Shown here: positions 17,667-27,344 of the stretch, piece by piece
Numbering within the stretch: the stretch's first letter is position 1
Layout of the letters: each line of letters starts with the position of its first letter
Notes under the pieces: model-generated
What the model saw: the letters and a program-made list of their open reading frames with translations, nothing else
The model's database searches: none
Told to the model about the DNA's origin: nothing
Assembly (NCBI RefSeq): GCF_000447295.1
Contig: NZ_KE650771.1
Location: forward strand, 6,127,622-6,191,621
DNA from: Fischerella sp. PCC 9431
Lineage (GTDB): Bacteria > Cyanobacteriota > Cyanobacteriia > Cyanobacteriales > Nostocaceae
Reading direction: 5' to 3'
Length of the DNA: 64,000 nucleotides
Translations under genes and position numbers: made by a program

Positions 17667-18737
17667 ATGAAAAAATTTAAATCGCTCAAATGGTTCCCTC
17701 ACCCGAATGCATGGCTGAACGCCTTGATTTTATCGGTGGTGATGACTGGATTTATCACCATGCTCAAGCGTGATCAGGATTTATGGCTCAATTTAGCTAA
17801 ATGGTCAGAAAGACCGGAATCAGCTACACTGTTGACGATCTTGACATTAATATTACCTATACCAGCGATCGCTTTTCTACATCACTTTTTTTTCAGTCGC
17901 TTTATTCCCAGCATTCCCGGTGAAAAAATCAATGTAATTCAAGGATTTTTCCCTGGATTAATCAGTTGGAGAGAAAGTTTATATAGCTGGTTGGTGCTTG
18001 TTTTATCGACACTGACAGCGATTGTTATTTGTACTCCTCTTTTGCCTTTATTTCAGTTGAACTATAGTCAAGTCATTGCTGAATCTGGTCAACATTACAG
18101 CAAAATCAAAGCAGTGTTTGCCATTATTTGGCTGATTAGTGCTGCTGCTTTTTATCAAATCGAGTATTTATTTAAGTGTCGTTTGGTTTTTGGTAATAGT
18201 GTGAGTGCGGATACCGAAAAGCCAAATGTCCCGGTTGTGGATACAGTTTCAAGCAATAATCCGCAATCACAAGTTGATGTAACTGAAATGCCAAAAACTG
18301 AAGCAGTCGTTCCTAAGAAATCGGGTTTCTTCAGTTTTAATAAAAAATATAGTAAGACATCTAGACAAATCTTTACATTTGTTTTAATTCCCTTGGTGGC
18401 GTTATGGTTATATTCGTTTGCTAAATTGCCAGAATTTAGACAAAGTGTAACCGCAAATATATCTGCTCCAAATCCATCAAAACTTACTGCTAATGAAGCC
18501 CAACCAAAAGATAATTATCTCAAAGCAGTGAACCAAGCTAAACGTACAGCGAAACTGGCAAAATTAGCACAATCAGAAGACGAGTGGGAGATAGTTGTAG
18601 AAAATTGGAACGAAGCGATCGCACTCTTGAAAACTGTGCCATACACCAGTTCTAATTATGGGATAGCTCAACAAAAAATCGTACAATACCAAATTCATCG
18701 AGATTTTGCTAAACAATATGCTGTTGGTGGTAATTAA
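17667..18737 (+). CDS. Hypothetical multi-pass membrane protein with TPR-like C-terminal motif
   Basis: 356 residues, ATG start. The family is not recognised. Hydrophobic segments lie near residues 15-33, 52-74, 95-123, 150-167 and 231-250. Between the fourth and fifth is a polar linker of about 60 residues. The C-terminal 75 residues (AVNQAKRTAKLAKLAQSEDE, then EWEIVVENWNEAIALLKTVP and GIAQQKIVQYQ) match a helical pair motif that recurs in many cyanobacterial membrane proteins and looks like a degenerate TPR. It would lie on one side of the membrane as an interaction module. It lies 187 bases upstream of another unknown gene on the same strand. Confidence 0.7.
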   Translation: MKKFKSLKWFPHPNAWLNALILSVVMTGFITMLKRDQDLWLNLAKWSERPESATLLTILTLILPIPAIAFLHHFFFSRFIPSIPGEKINVIQGFFPGLISWRESLYSWLVLVLSTLTAIVICTPLLPLFQLNYSQVIAESGQHYSKIKAVFAIIWLISAAAFYQIEYLFKCRLVFGNSVSADTEKPNVPVVDTVSSNNPQSQVDVTEMPKTEAVVPKKSGFFSFNKKYSKTSRQIFTFVLIPLVALWLYSFAKLPEFRQSVTANISAPNPSKLTANEAQPKDNYLKAVNQAKRTAKLAKLAQSEDEWEIVVENWNEAIALLKTVPYTSSNYGIAQQKIVQYQIHRDFAKQYAVGGN

Positions 18738-18924
18738 ATCTTTATCAGCTTTATAAAAGCCAGATTAAATATATTTTTATCAGTAGCTAAAAAGCTAATT
18801 GACGATGCTACTTAATCTTCTTTATTCATTTAAAATTTTGGTGAAATTACCGAGGAAATGGTTTGAGTCATCAAGTTATGTTTGATGCAAAAGCTAGATT
18901 CTGAGCTATTCAAGCTAATTATTT

Positions 18925-19491
18925 ATGGCAGAAGCAAATATTTTGAAACTTGCAAAACAGGGTGATGTTGAAGCTCTTACATCTCTGATGAATAGCCAAT
19001 TACAACTAAAAAATGTCGTAGTACAAGTTACTATCAAAAATGGCTACTTTCAGGTGAGATTAGAATCTCTTCAGATACCAGAACAAGAAAGTTTAGTGAA
19101 ATATGTACGTCAGGAAATAATTGGTTTAAAGTCTGAATACATCCAAAAAGTCAAAGTTTATGGTTTTCAACAAGGAAAAAGTTTTCATTGTTGGAGTCAA
19201 GATTTAAATTTAGAATCACAACCGAAATATACTTCATTAACGTTGAGTCAGCAATTGCCAAGTAATATTTTGGAAAAAGCAAAATTTCCAAAAAATAACC
19301 ATAATATTAATCAGCCTATTGTAAAAATATTTTCAAATCATCCTCAAAAAGCACTCAACCCAAAAATTATAGCCATTCTAGCTGTTATTGTAACTATGAG
19401 TATTTATATCCTGAAAGAAAGTAATATCTTTAAAGGACAAGTGTGTATTATTCAAAATAATTTACAAGCTGCAAGTATCAATTGTAAATAA
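18925..19491 (+). CDS. Hypothetical protein, cyanobacterial N-terminal domain plus C-terminal TM helix
   Basis: 188 residues, ATG start. The first 90 residues (ANILKLAKQGDVEALTSLMN, then VVVQVTIKNGYFQVRLESLQ and ESLVKYVRQEIIGLKSEYIQKVKVYG) resemble a domain I recall in several cyanobacterial proteins, where it is joined to variable tails; its function is not known. A low-complexity linker follows, then a single hydrophobic helix near residues 150-166 (KIIAILAVIVTMSIYIL) and a short tail with two Cys. It is probably cytosolic and membrane-anchored. Confidence 0.65.
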   Translation: MAEANILKLAKQGDVEALTSLMNSQLQLKNVVVQVTIKNGYFQVRLESLQIPEQESLVKYVRQEIIGLKSEYIQKVKVYGFQQGKSFHCWSQDLNLESQPKYTSLTLSQQLPSNILEKAKFPKNNHNINQPIVKIFSNHPQKALNPKIIAILAVIVTMSIYILKESNIFKGQVCIIQNNLQAASINCK

Positions 19492-19997
19492 TTATTTTAT
19501 TGTTTTTGATTATACTCTACATACTTAGACAGACAATAAATTTTCCTGCTACTGTATCCCTATATCGCGTATCCAGGGGCTAGAGAGCAAATAATTTTGG
19601 TAAAAATTTATCTTATAAGAGAATATCTCAATTAAAATACTATCCAAAAAATATGTTAAACAACTATTGACCATCGGGGATAACCTGCTAAAGTCAGTCA
19701 ACAAGTATTGACGACATTGTCTGATATCTTGGTAGTTGTTTCAATTTAAACAGATGAGTGAGAATAAGCCTAACTACATTACGAAAACCAAACACGCACT
19801 AAACCCTTATCAATGACCAATGACAAATAATCACCCTAACTAGTTAACTTTATTTGTAGTGACCTACTTCAGCATTGAATCCAATTTTCACCTTAAAACA
19901 ATAAAATAGCGCGTTTATCGAAAAAAGAGCGATTAAGACCGACTTATTCGTCATTTACTCTACCAAATTTCCTCTAACTTGTTGATCAGAGGGCAAT
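19492..19997. other. Intergenic region, nothing recognised
   Basis: 506 AT-rich bases upstream of the PstS-like/DUF4912 gene. No ORF, strong hairpin or RNA is evident; the promoter of the long downstream gene presumably lies in the right half. Confidence 0.5.
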
Positions 19998-22907
19998 ATG
20001 TGGCAAAAAGAAAAACAAGATAACTCAATAGTCAGTTTGGCGTTGTTGTTAGCATTAGCAACAACTCCTATGGCAGTTTCTATTGTGGTGTCAGACTTTG
20101 CACTGGCGCAATCTACCAATGTTCCGTCTTATCCACTACTCAAAGAAGTGCCAAGTGGTACTACGGTGCGGATTGATGGTTTAAATAGCATGAACATGAT
20201 TAATCAAACCATGAAAACACGGTTTGAAAATCAGTTTCCTGGCGTGAAGGTGGAAGTTGCTACAAATGGTGCAAATGCGGCGCTGCAAGCTTTGCAAGCA
20301 GGAACAATAGATATAGCAGCGATTAGTCGCGGTTTAACGCCAGAAGAAAAAAACCAAGGTTTGGAACAGTTCCGCTTACGTCGTGAAAAGATTGCAATCA
20401 TTGTTGGTGAAGACAATCCCTTCAAAGGAAACCTGACTAACGAAGAATTTGCGAAAATTTTTCGAGGAGAAATTACAGATTGGTCACAAGTCGGAGGAGC
20501 TAAGGGGAAAATCCGGGTTATTGATCGTCCAGCTAATAGTGATGTGCGTGAATCTTTTCGCGGTTACCCAGTCTTCGAGAAAGCCGAGTTTACAACTGGT
20601 GCAACTGCAACTCAGCTCAACGAGGATAGTACAGTCGAAGTCGTCAAACAGTTGGGTAAAGACGGTATTAGCTATGCTTTAGCTAACCAGGTATCAAAAT
20701 TGGAAGGTGTGCGATCGCTCAAGGTGGATCGAACTTTACCCAGCAATTCTAGATATCCTTTTTCCCAGCCTTTAGTATACGTCTACAAGAAAAATCCCAG
20801 TCTCAATATCGCCTCTTTTCTTGGTTTCGTGACAAATGCACCAGGAGAAGATGCTGTAGAAGCAGCCAGAAAAATTGAAGCAGACGCGATCGCAGCTATA
20901 GTATCTGCTAATGATCAAACAGCAACTACAACCAGTAGCGCTGCAACTCCATCCAGCACAGATGCTACATCTGCTATGTCTGCTGCTAGCATCTCACCCG
21001 CAACAGATCAAAACAACACAACCATAGCTCAAGCAGATACTACAGTTAATAACTCTACGTTCACCTCTCCTACCTCAAGCAATCAAACAAATCAAGATCA
21101 GCAACTGCTATGGTTGTCACTTTTGGCACTCATACTTGGAGTAGGTGCTGGATTTTTATTCTGGTTTTTACGAAGAAGACGCCCAGCTATTGCAGATGCA
21201 AAAGCACAGACAGCAGACGTTACAATTGATTCTACTCCCCCTGCTTCCTCTTCAGATGTCACCGCTTTATCACAGACAACACCTAGTGATGTTACTCAAG
21301 ATGCAAGTAGCACTCCATCCGAGCAAAATGCAGCCAAGCATTTAACTCCTACTGTTGCTGCTAGCATTGCTGGTACTACTGCCATTGGCACAGGAAGCAC
21401 ATTAGTATCAAAATGGTCTGAGAAAAATGCCGAAATTACTGGCAAAGATCAGACTGTTAGCAGCGATCAAGATGCGCCAACAGTAGTTAAAGACATCAAT
21501 CGTTCATCATCTGATTCTGTACAAGTACCATCGGCTGATAATTCCGGACTAGACTTAGAAGCGCCTGTAAATGTTGTCAGTGCTTCCTATCCCCAAGTAT
21601 CGTCAAACACTCAGGTTCCATCTGATCCGCAACCAACATTAGTACAGGATAATACTCAAATATTATCTGCTCAACACTCAGATGTTACTGGAGTAAAAGC
21701 ACCAACACAGTCATCATCAGTAAACGCATATTCTCCATTGCCAGATGTTTGGGAAGATGCAACTGTAGTACAAACACCATTACCATCAGCATCTGGCATC
21801 ACAGAAGTTACATCTGCACAGGAAACCCCAACAGTTCCTCAACAGCCGGAGCTAGAGTTGCCAGATGTGACAGAAATCACATCTACAGATGAAACCCCGA
21901 CGCTTCCTCAACAACCTGACACAAATCAACAACCTTTTGATTTGCCAACGCCATCAATAGTTGTTAATACCGAACATCCTCATTTACCTGATGTTTGGCA
22001 AAATACATCTATTCCCAAAGATAGTACCGTTGACTCAGGGGTAGAAACAACTCCACAACAACCAGAAGTATCCCAGGAGTTATTAGATCAGGTAGCAGAT
22101 ACAGCCGAACCAAACCTTAATGTTACAGAAGAAGTAACCCAAACTACCCCAACACCAAACACGTCTGCAAATAATCGTGATTCCACAGTTACGGGAATTG
22201 GTTCATGGGCGACTATTTATGGAATTGGCAACAATCAAAACCAAAATCCAAACCAAAACCACAACCCTGACTCACCACAGACTAATATTGTGGACGACGA
22301 ACCTACCTTAGTAAGCACAGCACCTGTTACACCAGAAAATGTAGAGCCAGAAAATATTATTGTCCTTACACCACGTACCCCAAAATGGGCTTACGTTTCT
22401 TGGGAATTATCTGATGAAACTAAACAAGCGGCGCGATCGCAAGGTGGTTCTCAATTTACACTACGACTATATGATGTTACCGACATTGACCTCAGTTATC
22501 AAAATCCTGTGCTGGTACAGCAGTACGAATGTGAAGAAACAACACAAGATCGCTACGTAGCTATTCCGACAGGCGATCGCAATTACATGGCTGAAATTGG
22601 TTATACCACAGCAGATAACAACTGGTTATCACTTGCACGTTCCCTACCTGCTCGTGTTTTCAATCGTCCAGAAAAAGATTTTTGGTTTATTGCTGATGCA
22701 GAGTTAATTATTCACGGAGCTACTGAACCTGGTTCAAGCGTTGCGGTTGCTGGTCATGACATTAAACTGAAACCAGATGGAACTTTCCACCTGCGTATAC
22801 CTTTTACAGACAGCTTAATTGACTACATTATGACTGCAACAAACGCTAACGGTCAGCAAGCTAAAACCATTCGTATGCACTTTTCTCAGGAGAATCCCGA
22901 AGAATAG
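19998..22907 (+). CDS. PstS-like substrate-binding domain fused to DUF4912
   Basis: 969 residues, ATG start. Order: signal peptide (about 1-38, ending FALAQS); a phosphate-type periplasmic binding domain (about 45-290: RIDGLNSMNMINQTMKTRFE, IDIAAISRGLTPEE, FAKIFRGEITDWSQVGG); a Thr/Ser-rich linker; one membrane helix at about 368-387 followed by RRRR; a 400-residue low-complexity acidic Pro/Thr/Ser stretch with LPDVW repeats; then DUF4912 at about 786-960 (IIVLTPRTPKWAYVSWEL, FRLYDVTDI-like core, a C-terminal beta-domain). The binding domain would be periplasmic and DUF4912 cytosolic, linking ligand sensing to the cell interior. No pstCAB genes are adjacent, so sensing rather than transport is likely. 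Confidence 0.88.
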   Translation: MWQKEKQDNSIVSLALLLALATTPMAVSIVVSDFALAQSTNVPSYPLLKEVPSGTTVRIDGLNSMNMINQTMKTRFENQFPGVKVEVATNGANAALQALQAGTIDIAAISRGLTPEEKNQGLEQFRLRREKIAIIVGEDNPFKGNLTNEEFAKIFRGEITDWSQVGGAKGKIRVIDRPANSDVRESFRGYPVFEKAEFTTGATATQLNEDSTVEVVKQLGKDGISYALANQVSKLEGVRSLKVDRTLPSNSRYPFSQPLVYVYKKNPSLNIASFLGFVTNAPGEDAVEAARKIEADAIAAIVSANDQTATTTSSAATPSSTDATSAMSAASISPATDQNNTTIAQADTTVNNSTFTSPTSSNQTNQDQQLLWLSLLALILGVGAGFLFWFLRRRRPAIADAKAQTADVTIDSTPPASSSDVTALSQTTPSDVTQDASSTPSEQNAAKHLTPTVAASIAGTTAIGTGSTLVSKWSEKNAEITGKDQTVSSDQDAPTVVKDINRSSSDSVQVPSADNSGLDLEAPVNVVSASYPQVSSNTQVPSDPQPTLVQDNTQILSAQHSDVTGVKAPTQSSSVNAYSPLPDVWEDATVVQTPLPSASGITEVTSAQETPTVPQQPELELPDVTEITSTDETPTLPQQPDTNQQPFDLPTPSIVVNTEHPHLPDVWQNTSIPKDSTVDSGVETTPQQPEVSQELLDQVADTAEPNLNVTEEVTQTTPTPNTSANNRDSTVTGIGSWATIYGIGNNQNQNPNQNHNPDSPQTNIVDDEPTLVSTAPVTPENVEPENIIVLTPRTPKWAYVSWELSDETKQAARSQGGSQFTLRLYDVTDIDLSYQNPVLVQQYECEETTQDRYVAIPTGDRNYMAEIGYTTADNNWLSLARSLPARVFNRPEKDFWFIADAELIIHGATEPGSSVAVAGHDIKLKPDGTFHLRIPFTDSLIDYIMTATNANGQQAKTIRMHFSQENPEE

Positions 22908-23208
22908 GGAAAGGGGAAAGGGGATTGGGGAAAGGGGAAAGGGGATTGGGGAAAGGGGAAAGGGGATCGGGGAAAGGTGATCGGGGAAAGGGGAAAGGTG
23001 ATTGGGCATTGGGCATTGGTCTTTGTCTCTCCCTTGTCTCCCTTGTCCCCCTTGTCTCCCTTGTCTCCCTTGTCTCCCTTCCCTTGTCCTCCTTGTTTCC
23101 CTTCCCTTGTCCCCCTTGTCTCCCTTGTCTCCCTTGTCTCCCTTTCCCCGATCCCCTTTCCCCAATCCCCGATCCCCGATCCCCTTTCCCTATTCCCTAT
23201 TCCCGGTT
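22908..23208. repeat. Purine/pyrimidine low-complexity tract
   Basis: Repeats of ggggaaa and ggggatt (22910-23010) are followed by cccttgtct units (23030-23140), then by the complement of the first motif (ctttccccgatcccc, 23141-23200). The two outer parts can pair as long arms around the cttgtct core. It fills the whole gap between two convergent genes and overlaps the ABC gene's last codons. Confidence 0.9.
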
Positions 23209-24086
23209 AATTCTAGATAAATATGTTCCAATCTAATTGGTTGGCGGGAAATAGAGTCAATGTTAATGCCATCAAAACGGGCGATAATATCTTTTAACTC
23301 TAAATGCTCTGGCAACCAAAATGCTAAATCACTACCATAACGCCGGGGTGTAAAATCATATGTCATCGCTCGTGCGATCGCTTTTTCTGGTTCTGGAGTT
23401 TGTACTACTAGAATTTCTTTAGCTGGAATACAGGTACGTAATTGTTCGAGACTACCTTCAGCTAAAATCTGCCCATTTTTTAAAATACCAATTTTAGTAC
23501 ACAGGCGCTCTGCTTCATCTAATAAATGAGTCGTTAATAAAATCGTAATTCCTTGATTTTTTAGTTGTTTAATTAATTCCCAAATCTCATATCGAGCTTC
23601 AATATCTAAACCTGTAGTTGGCTCATCTAAAATCACTAACTTCGGTTGATGTACCAAAGCGACAGCGATATTTAAGCGTCGCTGCATTCCTCCACTCAGG
23701 GTTTCTACCGGACTTTTGGCTCTATCTAATAAATTAACGGCTTTTAAAGTGGCTTGAATTTGTTTTTGTCTTTGCGTTCTGTCTAAGCCATAAATCTTGG
23801 CAAAAAACTTGATATTTTCTTCACAAGAAAGACCTCTATATAATAAATTTTCTTGGGGAGCAATACCAATCAGCTTTTTCGTTACTTCTGAAACTAATTG
23901 ATGATTAACTTTGACTATACCGCTATCGGCTTTTAATAAATTACAGATAATATTAATTGTAGTAGTTTTTCCTGCTCCATTTGCGCCCAATAAACCATAA
24001 ATTTCTCCAGGAGCAACATAGAAAGTTAAATCCTGAAGAACTTGTCTGTTTTTAAAAGATTTATTGAGCTTTTCTATCTGAAGCAT
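23190..24086 (-). CDS. ABC transporter ATP-binding protein (drug-exporter/DRA type)
   Basis: 298 residues, ATG start. Complete nucleotide-binding domain: Walker A GANGAGKT at residues 34-41, Q-loop APQENLLY, signature LSGGMQRRL at about 133-141, Walker B LVILDEPTTGLD at about 154-165, and the switch His in TTHLLDEAE. A C-terminal extension of about 80 residues is typical of exporter ATPases paired with ABC-2 permeases. It sits 62 bases downstream of the permease gene on the same strand and is probably co-transcribed with it. The substrate is unknown. The 3' end runs into the G/C-rich repeat tract. Confidence 0.95.
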   Translation of the reverse strand: MLQIEKLNKSFKNRQVLQDLTFYVAPGEIYGLLGANGAGKTTTINIICNLLKADSGIVKVNHQLVSEVTKKLIGIAPQENLLYRGLSCEENIKFFAKIYGLDRTQRQKQIQATLKAVNLLDRAKSPVETLSGGMQRRLNIAVALVHQPKLVILDEPTTGLDIEARYEIWELIKQLKNQGITILLTTHLLDEAERLCTKIGILKNGQILAEGSLEQLRTCIPAKEILVVQTPEPEKAIARAMTYDFTPRRYGSDLAFWLPEHLELKDIIARFDGINIDSISRQPIRLEHIYLELTGNRE

Positions 24087-24148
24087 GATCTATAACCTAT
24101 TACCTATTACCCATTCCCAAATTTCTCATTCCTAGTGGGCGAAGAATT

Positions 24149-24922
24149 TTAAAGTCTTCTTTCTCGCATTATCATTCTGCGGTAACACAACCATCCCCCC
24201 AAAATCATCATCAAAGTAAACCCTGATAAGAACTGGAAATGAGACGCAATATCTTCTATGTTGTTCCCCTTTGTTGATACTGCTAAAAGAGCTTGATTCA
24301 TGTGATAAATAGGGTTGATTTTGGCAAGGTCAAGTAATGTTTTCGGTAAAAAACGAATCGGGAAAAAAGCTCCACCCAAAATCAATAAAGGGACACCAAA
24401 AGCAGCGACTAGGGAGTTTACATCTTCAGTCCGACGCGCTAATTGAGTACCCAAAATAAAGCCTAAACCAACATAAGCCACAATGCTCATAAATATAATC
24501 ATTGCACCTAAAAAGACGGAACCGTTAAACGTAGCGCCCCAAAAAGCAGCAATCGTATAAATAATAAGTGTTTGCCCCAAACCAATACAACTATGAGCTA
24601 AAAATATCCCCAAAAAATAGGATGTTCCACTCAATGGTGAAATAAATAAGCGTTTGAGTGTTTGCTGTTCTCTTTCTGAGACGACAGTAGCGACACTACC
24701 ACCCAAACAGCTAAAAAATAGTGCTGCTCCCACCAAAGTTGAAGGTGCAGCATATTCAAAACCTTGCTCTGTTGATAGCTTCATACTTTCTGCTAATACA
24801 AATCCGTTGATCAGCAGAATAGAAATAGGAAAAATAATCCAAAAAATCAGGCTACGTCTTCGCCGTAATAATTCAATTAAAATACGCTGAGTTACAGCGA
24901 TCGCTTCACACCATAATTTCAT
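24149..24922 (-). CDS. ABC-2 type permease, partner of the downstream ATPase
   Basis: 257 residues, ATG start. Six hydrophobic segments and the ABC-2 pattern: an N-terminal amphipathic region (LIELLRRRRSLIFWIIFPISILLINGF), VSEREQQTLKRLFISPLSGTSYFLG after helix 2, a helix 3-4 hairpin, and the GVPLLILGGAFFPIRFLPKTL motif typical of family members that export drugs or lipids. With the ATPase at 23190-24086 it forms a two-gene exporter. A bidirectional terminator upstream (25091-25128) separates it from the preceding gene. Confidence 0.93.
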   Translation of the reverse strand: MKLWCEAIAVTQRILIELLRRRRSLIFWIIFPISILLINGFVLAESMKLSTEQGFEYAAPSTLVGAALFFSCLGGSVATVVSEREQQTLKRLFISPLSGTSYFLGIFLAHSCIGLGQTLIIYTIAAFWGATFNGSVFLGAMIIFMSIVAYVGLGFILGTQLARRTEDVNSLVAAFGVPLLILGGAFFPIRFLPKTLLDLAKINPIYHMNQALLAVSTKGNNIEDIASHFQFLSGFTLMMILGGWLCYRRMIMRERRL

Positions 24923-25090
24923 TTTGTTAATCTATTGTATTGATAATTTTCCGTGTAATTTATGTAATTCATGAGACCAAGTAATCTTGCCTTGGTCAGT
25001 CAAAGATAATATTGTCTCCAGAAGATACCTTAAAGTTAGCACAAATGTTAAGTAATGTTGCGTAGAAGACATATAAAACTCTATGTCAAG

Positions 25091-25128
25091 AAAAAGCCCG
25101 ATCGCTTGCATACGATCAGGCTTTTTTA
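25091..25128. terminator. Bidirectional rho-independent terminator
   Basis: agcc-c-gatcg and cgatc-a-ggct form a stem with one mismatch around cttgcata; A-run on the left and T-run on the right give a T-tract on either strand. It terminates the minus-strand gene ending at 25180. Confidence 0.85.
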
Positions 25129-25179
25129 TACAAACCCAAAAAAGTAAATAATCCTAAAATCAACTCAAATCAATTAGAT

Positions 25180-25554
25180 TTATTTTAAAGTGTCTAAATC
25201 AAGAGATTGCATTCCTTGCCGTTGTACAAAAGACATCATACTTCCCAACTGTAACCAAACCAAAAGCGAAGTCAAAATAGTTACTGGTACACCGACGGAA
25301 TAAGCAAGCAAAGGTGGAAAACCAAATATTTCAAAACCAGAACACATAAACAATACGACACCACCCGTTATTCCCAAAAATGGCACAGATAATTGTTTAA
25401 TTGATAACTGAGAATTCGATTTTTCTGCTCCCTCACTCCGCCATTTATTGACAATTATCTTGAGTGTTCCGCCTAATGCAACACCAGACGTTAATGCAGC
25501 GAACAAACCGAAAATTAATAGTAAATATGGCGGATTTGCAGGGTAGTAGTACAT
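25180..25554 (-). CDS. Hypothetical small membrane protein
   Basis: 124 residues, ATG start. Not recognised. Three hydrophobic segments: about residues 10-33 (PYLLLIFGLFAALTSGVALGG), 57-74 (PFLGITGGVVLFMCSGFEIF) and 80-100 (LLAYSVGVPVTILTSLLVWLQL), with a charged loop (KWRSEGAEKSN) between the first two. The C-terminal tail (SMMSFVQRQGMQSLDLDTLK) is polar. It is the last gene upstream of a terminator and begins 105 bases after the REC/reductase gene on the same strand, so read-through from it is possible. Confidence 0.75.
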   Translation of the reverse strand: MYYYPANPPYLLLIFGLFAALTSGVALGGTLKIIVNKWRSEGAEKSNSQLSIKQLSVPFLGITGGVVLFMCSGFEIFGFPPLLAYSVGVPVTILTSLLVWLQLGSMMSFVQRQGMQSLDLDTLK

Positions 25555-25658
25555 AATAACTCCTAATGGGGATAAATGATGAAAATGAAGATTGCGGAGT
25601 AAGAATTAAGAATTAACTGGAATTAACTATTTACCATTAACTCATTGAGATGCCTGAT

Positions 25659-27323
25659 TTACAACACCTTGGCTAAATACTGATGGACAAATTGCACGCA
25701 GATTGAACCTTCGCCAACTCCAGAAGCAACTCGTTTCACTGAACCATGACGCACATCACCGACTGCAAAGATACCGGGGACATTTGTTTCTAGTAAATAG
25801 GGATCACGTTCTAAATTCCAGCCGGGGATGCGTTTGCCATCGTGTTGTAAATCTGGCCCGGTTAAAATAAAACCGCGATCGCTCCGTTGTACAATCCCAT
25901 CTAACCATTGAGTGCGTGGTGCTGCTCCAATAAAAATAAATAATGAGGTTGCGTGAAGCTGTTCAACTTCCCCAGTCTGATTATTTTTAGTAACAATTGC
26001 TTCTAGATATTTCTCACCTTTGACCTCAATCACACTAGTGTATGTTTTGACGGTGATATTTGGAGTTGCGGCGATTTGGTCTATTAAGTACTGAGACATA
26101 CTTTTACTCAAAGATTCACCACGTACCAACACCGTTACATGGCGAGCGTATTTAGAAAAATACATTGCTCCTTGTCCGGCGGAATTTGCACCACCGATGA
26201 TGTAAACGTCTTCATCTTTACAACTCATCGCTTCAGTTTGAGCCGCACCATAATAAACACCCGCACCAGTAAAACGTTCAATTCCGGGTACATCTAATCG
26301 TCGCCACGCTACACCCAGCGCCAAAATCAACGCATGGCAACTAATTTCGCTACCATCAGATAATTGGATAAAACGATACGGATTAGCAATGCGAATATTT
26401 GTCACTTCCTGGGGTGTGAGAATTTCCACACCAAAGCGTTTAGCTTGGGTAACAGCACGCCGTGCTAAATCACCACCGCTTAAGCCTACAGGAAAACCCA
26501 AGTAATTTTCAATCCGCGAACTTGTTCCCGCTTGTCCTCCGGGGGCCTCGCGTTCAATCATCACTGTACGTAGCCCTTCCGATGCACCATACACCGCCGC
26601 CGCCAACCCAGCAGGGCCACTCCCAACGATCGCCAAATCATAAAATGGTTTTTCAGCTTGGGTTCGCAGTCCAATTTTTTGGGCTATTTCCAAATTTGTT
26701 GGCTGTCTTAATTGTTCGCCGTCCGGGAAAATAACTAGAGGCAAGCGTACTTTATCACAACTGGCATACTCTCTTAACTGTTCCGCTTCCTGGGAAAATT
26801 CAACATCCATCCACTCATAAGGCACTTGATTTCGCGCCAAAAAATCTTTAACTTGATGGGAATGGGGCGACCAGCGATTACCAATCACACGAATACCTTC
26901 AAAAGGTGGGTGGAATCTTGCTTGCCAATCATCCAGCAAATCATTTAATACTGGATACAGCCGTTCTTCTGGTGGATTCCACGGCTTCATCAAATAATAA
27001 TCGATTTTTGTAGTGTTGATTGCGTTGATGGCAGCGTCGGTGTCTGCATAAGCAGTCAGTAAAGCCCGTTTTGCTTCTGGAAAGATAGTGATTGCTTGTT
27101 GTAAAAACTCCACTCCCGACATTTGCGGCATTTTTTGATCTACCAAAAACAGCGCCACAGCCTGATTACGGAGTTTAATTTGTTCTAATGCTTCCAAAGC
27201 CGTAGCACCAGAGTCAGCACGTAGTATGCGATAGTCTTCTCCGTATTCATGACGCAAATCCCGCGCCACAGCTTGCAAAACATCAACATCGTCATCAACC
27301 GTCAAGATTACAGGTTTAGCCAT
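25659..27323 (-). CDS. Response regulator fused to thioredoxin-reductase-like flavoprotein
   Basis: 554 residues, ATG start. Order: REC receiver (about 1-125; phosphoacceptor Asp62 in LFLVDQKMPQMSG, acidic pair DDD at 10-12, conserved Lys in LMKPW); a glutaredoxin-like middle domain (about 145-215) in which the usual CxxC is RWSPHSH; then an FAD/NAD(P)H oxidoreductase (GSGPAGLAAAVYGASEG, GGQAGTSSRIENYLGFP, IIGGANSAGQGAMYFS, GIFAVGDVRHGS). The fusion is known in cyanobacteria and is named fused response regulator/thioredoxin-disulfide reductase. The redox CxxC expected before the NADPH motif reads AAQTEAMSC, so classical thioredoxin reduction is doubtful. No cognate kinase is adjacent. Confidence 0.9.
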   Translation of the reverse strand: MAKPVILTVDDDVDVLQAVARDLRHEYGEDYRILRADSGATALEALEQIKLRNQAVALFLVDQKMPQMSGVEFLQQAITIFPEAKRALLTAYADTDAAINAINTTKIDYYLMKPWNPPEERLYPVLNDLLDDWQARFHPPFEGIRVIGNRWSPHSHQVKDFLARNQVPYEWMDVEFSQEAEQLREYASCDKVRLPLVIFPDGEQLRQPTNLEIAQKIGLRTQAEKPFYDLAIVGSGPAGLAAAVYGASEGLRTVMIEREAPGGQAGTSSRIENYLGFPVGLSGGDLARRAVTQAKRFGVEILTPQEVTNIRIANPYRFIQLSDGSEISCHALILALGVAWRRLDVPGIERFTGAGVYYGAAQTEAMSCKDEDVYIIGGANSAGQGAMYFSKYARHVTVLVRGESLSKSMSQYLIDQIAATPNITVKTYTSVIEVKGEKYLEAIVTKNNQTGEVEQLHATSLFIFIGAAPRTQWLDGIVQRSDRGFILTGPDLQHDGKRIPGWNLERDPYLLETNVPGIFAVGDVRHGSVKRVASGVGEGSICVQFVHQYLAKVL

Positions 27324-27344
27324 AGCAATACAATCTCCTCGTCA

